Both the position numbers and the translations under genes were made by a program. From the NCBI GenBank assembly GCA_950022655.1, contig OX465587.1, forward strand, positions 35,335,153-35,399,152: 64,000 nucleotides of DNA, written 5' to 3'. This document shows, piece by piece, positions 40,511 to 52,029 of the stretch. The notes beneath the pieces are model-generated. The model saw only the letters and a program-made list of their open reading frames with translations, did not search any database and was not told where the DNA came from. The DNA is from Alentia gelatinosa (lineage: Eukaryota; Annelida; Polychaeta; Phyllodocida; Polynoidae). Each line of letters starts with the position of its first letter. Position 1 is the first letter of the stretch.

Positions 40511-41675
40511 CACCGTCGCACAGAGTTGAGTCTACAAGACTTGTGTGTTGTGGGGTGCCTGTGTGTTGATACCCGCTCCTGGGCGAGCCGGTATTTTGCA
40601 AGAGCTACTCGCTACCCAACCTGGTGTGAGCCATATGAAGGCTCTGGCACGTAGCTACGTATATTGGCCAGGGATTGACAAGGATATTGAAAGGTTGGTT
40701 TCTGACTGTGCAACCTGCCAGGAGCACCGTAACATTCCGCAGAGTACGGAGTCACACCCGTGGGAGTGGCCAGACAAGCCGTGGTCCCGTCTACATGCGG
40801 ATTTCGCAGGGCCGTTCCTGGGCTACATGTTCCTGCTCATCGTGGACACACATTCTAAATGGATAGACGTTCACACCATGAGTTCGATTACGTTGGAAGT
40901 GACTCTCGACAACCTGAAGGCCAGTTTCTCAACCCATGGCCTACCTGACGTACTAGTTACAGATAACGGACCATCTTTCAAGAGTGAGACTTTCAGGCAG
41001 TTCATCTCACTAAATAGCATCAAACACCTGACATCCGCGCCATACCATCCAGCATCAAATGGTCTGGCAGAAAGAGCCGTACAGACTTTTAAAAACGCCA
41101 TGAAGAAGTTGAGTGGCGGAACGGTTCAGAGTCGAGTTAACCGTTTCCTTTTCCGATACCATGTGACACCTCAGTCTACTAATGGACATTCACCAGCTGA
41201 GCTGTTGTTTAGTCGGGGTATCAAGTGTCCTCTGAATCTTCCTCGCCCCGACTTGAAGGCAAAAGTGTGCAATAAGCAGAGGCAGCAAAAGGAGAGACTC
41301 GGTGGGAAGGCTGTCTACCGGTCCTTCCAGGAAGGAGAGTCAGTGTACTACAGGAACTTCTCAGGGAGAGGTAACCAAAACCTTCCAGGTATGATAACCG
41401 AAAACCTTGGTGGTAAGGGCTACCTGATCCGGGACACCACCGAGAACAAGTTGGTCAGATGTCACCCTGACCATATCTTCAGAGGGGGCAATCCACCTAC
41501 GGACATACCTGAGATCATTGTCCAGCACCACCACCCCTGGCTCCTGCTATCAATGAAGAACTGCCACGGCAGCTACCTGCGGCTACTAATCCGCCAGTTC
41601 AAGGGAGGGAACCATTGGTTACACCAACCCCAGTCAGGTCATCACAGCGTGCCACAAAAGGCATACCACCAGTGA
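40511..41675 (+). CDS. Integrase of Gyp-I
   Basis: The frame is open at 40545-41675, about 376 residues. Zinc module: a degenerate H-H half (QPGVSHMKALARSYVYWPG) and C-A-T-C. Core: D in LHADFAGPF, D in VTDNGPSFKS, E in SNGLAERAVQTFK, so DDE is complete. The C-terminal SH3-like part (GESVYYRNFSGRG...GKGYLIRD) follows. There is no chromodomain. The first His of the HHCC motif is Gln, which may weaken it. The start is not an ATG; it is normally released from Pol. Confidence 0.8.
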
Positions 41676-41839
41676 AGATGAACCTATAGAGTGTGAACTG
41701 TGTGAAATGTATTAAGATCTATTTTGTGTTTTCTCATATAATAATTTTAAGTTAATATTGGGTAGTGGTAACTATAGTGTCGTTTTCACAGAATATCTGA
41801 TGACATAGACTGAACTTTTAAGTAGTCTTCCTCTTCTTT

Positions 41840-41852
41840 AAAAAAAGGGAGA
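41840..41852 (+). promoter_or_regulatory. Polypurine tract of Gyp-I
   Basis: A purine run (AAAAAAAGGGAGA) immediately before the TG of the right LTR. Confidence 0.75.
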
Positions 41853-42020
41853 TGTGAGGGAGCAGAATCATATTTCGTGAACGGCATCATGTCCGCACCC
41901 CAGGCCGGATTCTTATGAACGTTATCATGTTGTAGCGACCGCACTGCCGCGATTATGAGGATCGTTTTGGACTGATGGTCATTCCTGTATCTAAAGCATA
42001 TTAAACAACAAGTTATAATA
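41853..42020 (+). repeat. 3' LTR of Gyp-I
   Basis: 168 bp from TGTGAGGGAGCAG to AAGTTATAATA, followed by the TTTAT duplication. Confidence 0.9.
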
Positions 42021-42416
42021 TTTATTACCCACCAAATACGGAGTCTCCATAGGAAATGTATAAAGCACCTGGAATCAACTACCCGGAGATTCTGACATGT
42101 CAGAATCTTCTGCAGGAGATTCCGGAAAAAAAGTCCCATCCATAATGAGGTCAAATTATCATGTACTTCAAAATAACTTTTTGGAATGTTCATTCAATAT
42201 CAATTATTTAAAATCAGTCATAATAATCTCATTTACCATCAGAAATCACTGTCATAGCATGCTTTTCACGCTAAAATCATGGGGAATGGTGAACTATATT
42301 AGTATACACCAAATTACTGCCAGCTTGACAGTGCTATGGGGTTTGGAACTAAATGTCTTGCAGAAACATATTTATTGCAATAGATTTGTTATTAATCTTG
42401 AAGGTGGGTAATAAAT
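42021..42416. repeat. Segment bounded by a perfect 13-bp inverted repeat
   Basis: TTTATTACCCACC (42021-42033) and GGTGGGTAATAAA (42404-42416) are perfect inverted repeats, which suggests a short non-autonomous element. Its left end starts at the Gyp-I target duplication. It shares the phrase CATAGGAAATGTATAAAGCAC with the MITE at 49626-50048. No coding capacity. Confidence 0.5.
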
Positions 42417-42568
42417 ACAATAACGACTGGTTTTGTATACGAGTGACCTTAATCTCCTCGTAGTTGACAACGTAATATCCTCGCTAATCGCTCGGATATT
42501 ACTATGCGTCAACTACTCGGAGATTACGGCCACTCGTACACAAAACCAGGCATTATTGTGTATTTATC
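42411..42568. repeat. Long hairpin (foldback) of ~158 bp
   Basis: The arms ATAAATACAATAACGACTGG...(to 42484) and (from 42493)...CCAGGCATTATTGTGTATTTAT are inverted repeats of about 74 bases, roughly 85-90% complementary, with an 8-base loop. It may be a MITE or a microRNA-like hairpin source. Confidence 0.7.
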
Positions 42569-43250
42569 CTCTGTAAGTGGTCGTGACAGTGGCATGTGTG
42601 AGATATACTGAAGCCACGTTTTCCCAACCGAATTGTAAAGCTCTGATTGCTGTGTACTAATTGTGCATGAATGTTAATTACTGCATGTGTGTGCAAAAGG
42701 CCTGTTTTTGTACTTGGCCAGACATGATGTTTACTCTGTTGGTTAAACAATGATCAGGATTTGGAAAACACTGAGCCATCCTGAGAGCAACAATCCTATC
42801 AAGAACTACTTCTAAACTGAGCATGAAAATATTTGTTTATATAAGTTAACATTCCGTGTATATAAGTCCCCTCGGGTGTGAATAATTTTGTCCTATTTGG
42901 CATCATGCATACATCTGATTTTGTATGTTGTGCTAGGCCAGTTAGATTATGTTTATGCATATTTAAGCCGCATTCTAGTTTCCAATTATTCCGATATCGG
43001 TACCTTGGGGAGACCACTGTTGCTTTTATTCCATTTACCATATATGTAGCCATTTAAGTCTATGGCATATGGAAAATCCAATGTAATATTATCAATTGTG
43101 ATTATATATAGAATCTTTCTAGAATCCTTTTCAGTATTTCTTGATTGATTAAATGTAATAAACCCAGCATAATTTTTACTTTAAAAACACCATTATTCTG
43201 TAAGATTTAGGTTCTGTCTGTCTTTAAAAAAAAAAAAAAAAAAAAAAAAA
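42569..43250. other. Unassigned DNA ending in a 25-A tail
   Basis: No ORF. AATAAA at about 43159 and a pure A run at 43226-43250 suggest the 3' end of an older retroposed sequence just before LINE-G. Confidence 0.45.
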
Positions 43251-43380
43251 TTGCAATGGCGTTGTAAGCAGCGGGTGCGTGTGTAAATCGGAGCGCGGCT
43301 TTTCCTGATATCGATGGGACATTCTAATATTTTTGGAACTCTATGCCAACAGACAGACGTGTAAACATACTTGGATCAAT

Positions 43381-44760
43381 ATGGCTGGGAAGAATCGACA
43401 CAAAAAGACTGATACTCGCTCTCAGAGCAAAACTGAAGATATCGACACTGAACAGGTGGGTGCATGCGATACTGATCAGCCATTATCACGTGTGAAGGCT
43501 ACACGTACCGCCCCTCTGACCCAAGCAGCTAACAACACGGCTATAGTGAACAAAATTAACGAAATAGAAGAGAGGCTGAATGAACATGACCAAATCATAA
43601 ACTCGACTGTTGATGTTCTGAATGTAATGAAAGAAAAGTTAGTGAAGAGTGACAAAATCCAGAACAACTCTTTAGATCTTATTCAGAAACTAAATGACAA
43701 GCTTGACAAAGCGAACAACACTGTTGACGGGTTGGAACGTACTATGTATACTCAGGGTGAAGAAATATCGGAGCTGAAAGAAATTGCTGACGAAACTACT
43801 AAAGTATCTGCCACTATTAGTGAAAAAGTATTGAGAATCGAGACAGTACAAAAAAGAAAGATACTGATAATAGAGGGGGTGCCGGAGAATCCAAACGAAA
43901 ACTTGAGGGACTTGTTTACACAACTTCTTAATGATATTGGATTGGAAAGCACAGCAGCAGTAGTAGAATCAATCTACAGAAGAGGTAAACCGGGTCAATC
44001 GAGAATTCGTTTGATCTGTGTACACCTGTCAAGTCAAAATGCTAAAAGTCAGATTTTCTTAAGTATAAAACGCCTGAAGGGTATTGATAGGTGGAAAAAA
44101 GTCACATTGTCAGACGATCTGTCACCTGAGGATCGAAAGAAAAATCAAGATCTTAAAACAATCAGAACTGTTGCCGCTAAGAAAGGTATTCATTGTCAGA
44201 TCAAAGGTACCAGGATTGTGATAAAGGGCAAAAGTTATTCATATGAGGAGGCCTCAACTCTTCCTGATGGTATAGGCTTACAAGACATCAAAATGCTACA
44301 TAATGAAAAGGGAATCTTTTTTCAGAGTAAGCACTCCCCCTTTAGTAATCTATATCCTAGTGATATAGTTTACAAAGGGAAACGCTTCAGTACAGCCGAG
44401 AAGTGTTACCAGTATGAATTTGCAACAGCTGAAGGTCAAAGTGATATAGCCAGTTGTATTCTCAAGTCGAATGACCCGGCGGAGGCACTTTACCTGTCTA
44501 GACCAATCAAGGAGACAGTGGGCCGACTCCAAAATTGCACACATGACAGCCATTGTTAACGCCAATTTCTCCCAGAACGAAACATTGAAGGCTACACTAC
44601 TGAGCACGGAGAAAATCTTTTTGAAGCAACTAGAAACGACTTCTAGGGGTGCGGTTTTCACTTGGGTGAAGTTGATAAATGTACACCAGCAATGATCAAA
44701 AGAAACGAACTGGGAAAGATTCTAGAACAGGTGAGAGACACTTTCCCTACTGGTGTGTAA
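43381..44760 (+). pseudogene. LINE-G ORF1: coiled coil + L1-ORF1p-like RRM + NADAR/YbiA-like domain
   Basis: Starts at the ATG 43381 (MAGKNRHKK). Residues about 50-150 form a long coiled coil (INEIEERLNEHDQIINSTVD...). About 155-300 match the transposase_22/L1 ORF1p RRM and C-terminal fold (KRKILIIEGVPENPNENLRD; LSDDLSPEDRKKNQDL). From 44311 a NADAR domain begins: FFQSKHSPFSNLYPSD, GKRFSTAEKCYQYEFA, ILKSNDPAEALYLSR. Two frame changes (about 44520 and 44600) separate its second half: IVNANFSQNETLKATLL, then ENLFEATRND and RNELGKILEQVRDTF. This order matches bacterial YbiA over the whole domain. NADAR proteins act on N-glycosidic bonds of NAD/ADP-ribose-related or flavin-precursor substrates. 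One in-frame TAG at about 44644. Confidence 0.8.
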
Positions 44761-44797
44761 ATAGCCAATTCACTGTCCGCGCTGTTGGCATAGAGGT

Positions 44798-45605
44798 ATG
44801 GCAGGTCACTCATCTCTCAACCGGTGTTACTCAACAAAATTATCTAGAGACATACAGAAGCTGGAAGATATTTTAATATGGACGTGGAGCCCCAGTCCCA
44901 ATCATGTAGTAATTGGAGACTCCAGGGTCAGTAGATTATATGAAGCAATATCTCACCAAAACGACAAAATGCAAAAGTTTAATGTTTACACATTTCCTGG
45001 TGCTACGCTACGAGAGTTAGTTGTATTGACTGACAATCACTTGACACATCAACCCAATTCCATAGTATACATTGTAGGAGGTGCCTGTGATATCACAAGT
45101 AAAATACCGGATCCAATAAATCGAAGAAAATTTCTGTGAGAAATGAACTGGGATACTGAAGAAAAACTATTTCAACATCTAAAGACGTATGCTACAACTG
45201 GTTATGACTGGCTCGAAGATAGAAATCCCAAGTCGCGCTTCGTCATATGTCCTACACCAGCAACCTATCTCCCCCAATGTTTGCCTAATTTGTATGATAA
45301 TAAGGACGATGTTGAAGCTGAAGATAAAGAGAAAAGAAAGGAACTCCTTCAACAAAAAACAAGAACTTGTCACAAATGCGATTTTGAGATTCAACAAAAG
45401 TTTAATCAACACAAATGCACGCCATAGTATTCGTTTCCCCTGGTTGGTGAACAATATCCACAAATGGAGAAAAGGGAAATATCACCACTATTGGGCGCTA
45501 CTAAAGGACGGTGTTCATCCAACTACTGAACTGTTGGACCTGTGGGCGAAAGAATTCTTAGCTACTTTCGAAAAAAATATCCCAGTAACTGTATCAACAT
45601 GGTAA
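44798..45605 (+). pseudogene. LINE-G SGNH/GDSL-type hydrolase domain
   Basis: Block I with the nucleophile Ser: HVVIGDSRVSRLYEA. Then GATLRELV (block II-like Gly) and VYIVGGACDITSK (block III; the usual Asn is Cys). The first frame stops at 45137; 45143-45427 continues (YDWLEDRNPKSRFVICPTPA), and a third frame, 45189-45605, ends with WRKGKYHHYWALLKDGVHPT, giving the D-x-x-H of block V. A Cys-His cluster, CHKCDFEIQQKFNQHKC, lies between. It could be a lipid or carbohydrate esterase. It may once have been continuous with ORF1. Confidence 0.7.
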
Positions 45606-46243
45606 TCTCTTTATTTTTATACTTCCCTGGCTTCCCTGGAATTTTATCTGTTGTTACCTATAATGGATAAAACCCAGATCACCAGGTCTCTAATTTGTAT
45701 CTAATAATAGGTAAGGGTCGAATAAATCATTAATTTATACTGACTAAGAGTATTAGAGAAACCTGGCAACACTAACTCTGTATCTTTTGGTACCTATAAA
45801 GGATACCTGAATGGTGACTCCAGGGTGGCAGGGTTTATGGGTTCTATACTTTTCTACACGCAGTGACTTGCCTCCTGCTCCTGTCGAAATAAGCGATGAT
45901 AACGAGGTAGGCCCAACCAATTTATTTATTATTATCAAATTTTATAGCTATATGGATAACAATCTTAGTGGAAGGAGGGGCCGCCAAACGGTCCACCACT
46001 TATTGCTGCTCATCTTGATTTTTAAACTTGATATGACGGCCTTAGTGGCCAAAGTCTTATCATGTTATTTTTTTGTTTTTGTTTTCTTTATTTATCACAA
46101 GTATGATGATACGCTATTTGCTTTCAAATGTTTTTCTGATGACCAGGTTACAGACATTTTGTTGATTGTTATATTTTTTGGACTAATGTATGGGAATCCA
46201 GATAGGATACATGAGACCTCAGTGGAATTGTTTTTGTTTATTG
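45606..46243 (+). other. Spacer of LINE-G with a hydrophobic open frame
   Basis: The frame 45811-46257 (148 residues) has two hydrophobic stretches (HHLLLLILIFKL; VLSCYFFVFVFFIYHKYDD). It sits between the hydrolase and the endonuclease, like the hydrophobic frame of LINE-F. It may merely reflect T-richness. Confidence 0.3.
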
Positions 46244-49132
46244 TCAATGATACTTGATAGTGATGAAGAGGTAGCCCAACAAAGAGGCTGTAAGATTGTT
46301 CATTTAAACATAAGAAGTTTGAGATCAAAATACGAATCTCTTGTAGTAAATGTTGCTAAATATAACTGGGATATAATTACTATCTCAGAATCATGGCATG
46401 TTGTTGGCGATGCAGAAGAATCATATTAGATAAAAGGCTATAACAAATATCGTTTAGATAGAGAATGGAAAAAGAATATTCGTGATAAAAAACCAAAGAT
46501 AGGAGGTGGCCTTTGTTGCTATGTTAAAAATGGATTGCAAGCTGATCATATTAAATTTGGACATCTAAATAAGAGCATAAAGGATATTGAAATTCAGATC
46601 CTTGAGTTTAAAACACCCAATGGTAACTCGTTTGTGCTGTGCAATGTATATAGACCAAATAATGGTAGTACCCATGAATTTATCAAATACCTCCACGAAG
46701 TTGTAGATAATCTAAGATCGATTCCAAATTGTGACTTTGCATTTATTGGCGATTTTAATATAAATGTAAGTAAACCAACATCTCCGATAGGCGAAAACTT
46801 GTTGCGCGAAATGGAATCAGTAGGTTTAATTCAGCTAATAGATGACTATACAAGCCTATCAGATAACAGCTCAACTATAGATCTTATATTCTCGACAGGT
46901 AAATGTCTCTCCAGGTCTGGGGTCCTAACATCCTCCCTAAGTGATCATCAGTTCATTTATATGATAAGGAAACACCTAAAGAGGATTGATATCAAAAAAG
47001 AATTTTATGGAAGATCCTATGTAAACTATTCAAAAACCGATTTTCATAAATACTTATCAAACTATAATTGGGAAGATTTTTATGTTTCGGATAGCTCTGA
47101 TTATAAATGGGATACAATTATTGAGGCTATAAATGGTTACTTAGATATAACCTGTAAATACAGAAAGTTTCATATTAAAAAGACAAGTGAGCCATGGATG
47201 TCTAGAGAGCTAGTGGAACTAACACGTGATAAGAATATATTATTGAAAAAGGCCAGGAAAACACTAAGACCACATGATAAAGCCCGAGCTCGACTGGCAC
47301 GAAATCATACAAACAACGCTATCAAACAAGCAAGGCAACAATACACACTGAATGAACTTTATATGAATCTAAACGATACAAAAAAGTTATGGCGTAATAT
47401 TAATGGTATTCTACCTGGTTCTGTTTATAAACAAAAAAGAGACATCCATTTAAAAGATAAAGAGGGAAATTTTATTGATATTCAAGATAGTGCTTCCTAT
47501 ATAAATCAATTTTTCAGTAGGATTGGTGGGACCTTATCGGAAGAGATGAATATCCCCTGGTTACCAAGAGATGATAAAAACCAAGAATTGCTTATAAACT
47601 TCCAAACAGATATACCAGGTTTACTAAAAGTTGCAAAAGATCTTGATATCCACAAACAATCAATGCTGGATGGGATACCTTCAAAAATTTTCAAAGATGC
47701 TCTACTGATTATCCCAGAAGTCTTTGTTGAGTTATATAATGTTGTATTTAGCTCTGCCTGCATTCTGACTTCATGGAAACTTTCAATCATTGCCCCTATA
47801 CCTAAAGGTGGGGATCCTTTTCAGGTAACGAACTTAAGGCCAATCACTTTGTTACCCATTGTCAGCAAGGTTATGGAAAAGATTGCACATGAACAATTGT
47901 ACACATTTCTGAATGATTGCAATGTCTTGACAAGTACACAGTATGGTTTTCGTAAAAGTTTTTCTACCGTTGATGCTATTGCTAAATTAACTGACCAGAT
48001 TTTACTAAATAGAAACATGGGAAAGGATACAGTGGCCATTTTTATTGACTTTGCCAAGGCATTTGACACCGTGAACCACAGGATACTATTACAAAAATTG
48101 GAATTTTATGGGGTTGTTGGCATAAATTTAAAATGGTTTCAAAATTATTTAACTGATAGGATACAAAAAGTCAAGGCTAATGATCATCTCTCAGAGGGTA
48201 TGCCTGTGGTTCACGGTGTCCCACAAGGATCGATTATGGGTCCTCTCTTGTTTATTTACTATGTAAATGACTTATGTAAAATGATTACGCAGATGAACTC
48301 ACTTATGTATACAGATGATACTGTATTGTATTATCATGGAAACTTGGACATAAATTCTTATAATCTTATACAAACTAATCTTGAAAACGTATATACATGG
48401 TGCGTTCAGAACAAGTTGTCTATAAATATTAAGAAAACTTAATACCTAATTTTTTCAAGTAAAAAGAAGAAACGACAATTCTCAAAGACATTTTGTATGA
48501 ATAACTCCCAATTAATTGATGTAGTATCGTATAAATACCTTGGTATGTACTTGGATGCACAACTTGATTATAGACACCACTTTTCTTCTATTATTAAAAA
48601 CATGTCTTATAAAATTTATCAATTGACTAGGATGAGATCGCATATGTCGCAAAATACTGCACTCCAGATTTATAAAACAGCTGTGTTGCCCTATATGGAT
48701 TATGGAGATGTTCTGTTTGCAAGTAGCTATCAAAAATATTTAGACAAATTACAAATTCTACAAAATAGAGCGCTGCGAGTTTGTCTGAAAATGCCAATTT
48801 TGACTCCAAGCATAAATCTGCATAAGTTAGCTAATGTATCTTTACTCAAACAGAGAAGAGAGGCACATATTTTAAATTATATGTTTAAACGCTCTCAGTT
48901 GTCCCAGTTTATAGTAAGTGACCCTTTACCCACTCGGCTCTATATGGTCCCAGTATTAAAAAAATTCAAACCAAACTGTTCATCTTATATGAGGTCTCTA
49001 CAATATTATGGTAGTACCCTGTGGAATGCTCAACCTGCTGATGTTCGAAATGTGGAGACATATAGAGAATTTAAATCCTTAACAAAAAAGAAATGTCTGG
49101 CTTTATTAGACAACATTCCATATGAATTGTAG
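46244..49132 (+). pseudogene. LINE-G ORF2: AP-like endonuclease and reverse transcriptase (two in-frame stops)
   Basis: ATG 46244, then IVHLNIRSLRSKYESL, ISESWH (catalytic Glu), a TAG at 46427, and the same frame on: NVYRPNNG, IGDFNIN, STIDLIFS, LSDHQFIY. RT: NLRPITLLPIVSKVMEKIAH, QYGFRKSFSTVDAI, IDFAKAFDTVNHRILL, GVPQGSIMGPLLF, and the active site MYTDDTVLYY (YTDD in place of YADD). A TAA at 48440 interrupts, and the same frame resumes to 49132 with YKYLGMYLDAQLDYRHHF and the C-terminal ALRVCLKMP...LWNAQPADVR. Only two single-base nonsense changes stand between it and an open frame. Confidence 0.85.
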
Positions 49133-49535
49133 TGTGATCAAGATGATATAGCTTAATACCTCTGAATATTGTTAAAGTATGTTTGGTTTAAATGTATTAT
49201 TATATCCTAAAAGGATGGTCTTTTACGTATCCGCCTAGGTGGTTCTCATGCATATTTTGTAACAGTTTTGATATAACTATCCTGGTTTGTCTCACTTATT
49301 GACAAATTATGAGTATGTGGAAATACGACCTGTTTCACTTTTAAATATACCCTATTTGTTAATTGGTTTACCACACTATTGGCATAGCCAAGAAAACCAG
49401 TTGTTTATTAACTGAGGCCTATTGCCACTTTATTGATTCTTATATGGAGTGATATATTAAAACAATACGACTAGATGGATATATGTAAGGAAATTTGATG
49501 AATCAATAAAGAAATTCGTACCTAAAAAAAAAAAG
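49133..49535 (+). other. 3' UTR of LINE-G
   Basis: Non-coding, with AATAAA at 49505-49510 and a 12-A tail. Confidence 0.65.
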
Positions 49536-49625
49536 CACAAGCTGATTGTATCAGGAGACTATGGTTATTGACAAAGGCTCGGGCTTGGGGTCGGGATCGG
49601 AGTGGGAGTCGGAGTCAGAATACCA

Positions 49626-50048
49626 GGGCCGTTGAATAATAATTCTACAATAAAAAATAAAAGTATTATACAAGTCTTGCTAAAATGCAGCATAAAAAAA
49701 CATATTGTTGGCAAACAAGCCTTTGACAATACAATAACCTTAAAGGTCTTAGGAAGTGTAGCATAAGAAATCGTTCATTTTGAAAATGCCGTCCATTTGT
49801 TGTCTATTTGTCTCGAACATACCACTGCATCGCTCGATAATGTATTTGTGTATATTGGCGTTCATATAGGAAATGTATAAGCACTTGGAAATAGGTCAAT
49901 TTTACAATCGTATGACATTTTTTATGTGCTGATGCCGATGACAAGTTTTAGCCTATCCTGAGTAAAAAAGGTTTTCCAGTATATCGTTCATCGTTCGCTA
50001 TGTTGTATCGTCCAACCTTATGGATGACAAAATATTATTCAACGGCCC
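49626..50048. mobile_element. MITE with 16-bp inverted repeats
   Basis: GGGCCGTTGAATAATA (49626-49641) and TATTATTCAACGGCCC (50033-50048) are perfect inverted repeats, about 420 bp apart. No ORF. It contains ATAGGAAATGTATAAGCAC, also present near 42050. Confidence 0.7.
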
Positions 50049-50468
50049 CCAGGAGCGTGGGATTCAGTGTAAAGCCTAAAGACATGAAAATTCCCCCCCG
50101 ACCATCCGCTCAGTGAGAGTCGGGAATAAAATGTTGATGTCTTATACCTAGTGCAGCCACACAGGTAGTGTGTGGAGCCACTGATAAGCGACGGCGGCAT
50201 TGCCAACTGCCGCCGCTGCTCCGCCACACCCTCCACTGCTAAGGTGCGGCGGCTACAGGGGGCTATGGGTAAACGTTTTTTTATCATTTATAAACATGTG
50301 TATTTACGCTATGCTTACCACATATTTAAAACATCTACGTCACACATTGCAAAAGAGAGCAGGACAAGTATATGACCCGAATATACATGTCACACGCAGG
50401 ATATTTCTCTTCACATATGCTTTGGGGCAAATACAGCCATTACGCTGACGTACAGAAGGAAAGTCGGC
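50049..50468. other. Unassigned DNA
   Basis: No gene recognised. A GC-rich patch at 50190-50270 contains GGCGGCATTGCC and self-complementary GCCGCCGC/GCGGCGGC. Confidence 0.35.
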
Positions 50469-51272
50469 TGGGGCTCATGAAATTTATCCTAAAAGTCCAC
50501 ATTGGAATGTCACAAACGTAAAATCTAATTTAAATGTTGAATAATATTTTAGAAGAAAGATACACTGCTAAAATGATTATTACCATCAGCTCTTTGAACC
50601 CCCCTCGTTATACCAATATATATTTTTTTAATATATAAACATTTTCTACATTTTCCCATAATTTCACCAAAATGACTCTAATATTCAGTGACTTTCCCAT
50701 TAAAGAAGTGTCAATATTTTTTTCATAATTTACTGCAAATAAGACATCCCCTTCCACATGAAACAAAAATGAAAAAAGAAGAGCTTACAAAATCATTGAA
50801 AAAATTATGTCCATTTTCATATTAAACCATATTGCAGGTCATGAAGTATGATGTCACAAAACGACCATGTTAAGGCCAAATATGAATAATCTCAATAAAT
50901 CTAATAGAATTAGAGAACTTCACTTAGAATTGTGATAGAAATCAATAATGACCATAGGAAACTGAGAAATTCAGTCTACGAACTGGCAAATACAAACGGC
51001 ACTGAAGAAATATTTACATCATATGTAATGAACATTTATTCAATCTGTTAAAACATTTCATTAGATTGTTGCAGTACAGACTGTGCTCCCCTCCCAGGCT
51101 TTGACTCCTGGTGCGACAGGCTTAGTGGGTTGATGTTCATGTTGAAGCAGGCTCCCAGGTATACTGCAAGGTATCTTTCTTCTAAAATATTATTCAACAT
51201 TTAAATTAGATTTTACGTTTGTGACATTCCAATGTGGACTTTTAGGATAAGTTTCATGAGCCCCACCCGAGT
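50469..51272. mobile_element. ~800-bp element with ~100-bp terminal inverted repeats
   Basis: The left arm 50469-50567 (GGCTGGGGCTCATGAAATTT...AGAAGAAAGATAC) and right arm 51171-51270 (GTATCTTTCTTCTAAAATAT...CATGAGCCCCACC) are nearly perfect inverted repeats, with only a handful of mismatches. The 600-bp centre is AT-rich with no transposase. I saw no clear target-site duplication. Confidence 0.85.
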
Positions 51273-52029
51273 ACTCACCGCCAAAGCGAGAGCTAACAAT
51301 GACACTTGAAGCGTCGCTGTGGAGGTGGAGGTGCCGCTCGCTATTGGGTAAATGGCGCAATGGAATCAGGTCTACAGCAAGTATACAAATGGGATATCAA
51401 GAAGAAGGCATTTTATTACATGACATGTGGTATGAGACTTACCTTAGTTTGTGAATGTGAGATCGTTCTGCCGATCACTGTTGGAGACGGATTTCTGGTG
51501 TGGACTCTTCCAAGGTCATTGTAGATTTGGTAGATTTTCCTCCCTTTGCATCACCACCCTCAAATGAGGTGCTTGACCATATCGCTAATTGCACAACAGG
51601 ATTTACCCGTGACGGTTGGCCTAATTTCAAATCTTTCTTGGAGAGGAGTTGCAAAAATCGTTTATTCACTGAACATTCGACATTACATTGTCGTTCTTCC
51701 ACGTCCGTGAGTGTGTGGGAAACGTAACATAAACGTGAATTTCATGAAGTATATATACATAATGATGGGAATCAATTGTATGTAGATGATACATCGAGTT
51801 TTGTTGATTTGATTCAGATTTAGTCTGAGCATTTGGATCTTAGGGATGTACATCAATATATCGTGGGATAATTATAACACGGGTGTCTATGGAGATATGG
51901 CGAGGTTCTGTTTGGTCCTAAATAGACCTAGGCAAGTAAATTATCGAACATGCTTTTATAGCGTTCAGCTATAGCTTACATATTGGTAAGTTCTCTTATT
52001 TTTCGTAGTACCTCTTTTCTAAATAATTT
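51273..52029. other. Unassigned DNA with a short open frame
   Basis: The frame 51500-51727 (VDLVDFPPFASPPSNEVLD...FTRDGWPNF) looks coding-like and may be a broken piece of a gypsy Pol spacer, but I cannot establish this. Confidence 0.25.

Larger units (their letters stand above)
35416..42020 (+). mobile_element. Complete Ty3/gypsy insertion Gyp-I with LTRs and TTTAT duplication
   Basis: Two LTRs (35416-35580 and 41853-42020) flank gag, protease, duplicated RT/RNase H and integrase. TTTAT occurs on both sides (35411-35415; 42021-42025). A polypurine tract, AAAAAAAGGGAGA, ends at the right LTR. A primer site (TGGCGACGAGAAATGG) follows the left LTR. The proteins are unlike Gyp-A/B and belong to another gypsy lineage. 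There are stops and frame changes in gag, protease and RT, so it is inactive. Confidence 0.92.
43251..49535 (+). mobile_element. CR1/L2-like non-LTR retrotransposon LINE-G, near full length
   Basis: ORF1 (coiled coil, RRM, NADAR), SGNH hydrolase, endonuclease-RT, and a 3' end with AATAAA at 49505-49510 and poly(A) at 49524-49535. The left limit is set at the end of the A run, since the ORF1 ATG is only 130 bases further. I found no target-site duplication. Damage is modest: a few frame changes and single stops. Confidence 0.8.

Noticed and set aside
45811..46257. Membrane protein gene
   Set aside because: T-rich sequence within LINE-G gives hydrophobic frames by composition; no start context or family recognised.
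51500..51727. Fragment of a gypsy Pol spacer or a small gene
   Set aside because: Only a vague resemblance (FTRDGWP); too short to assign.
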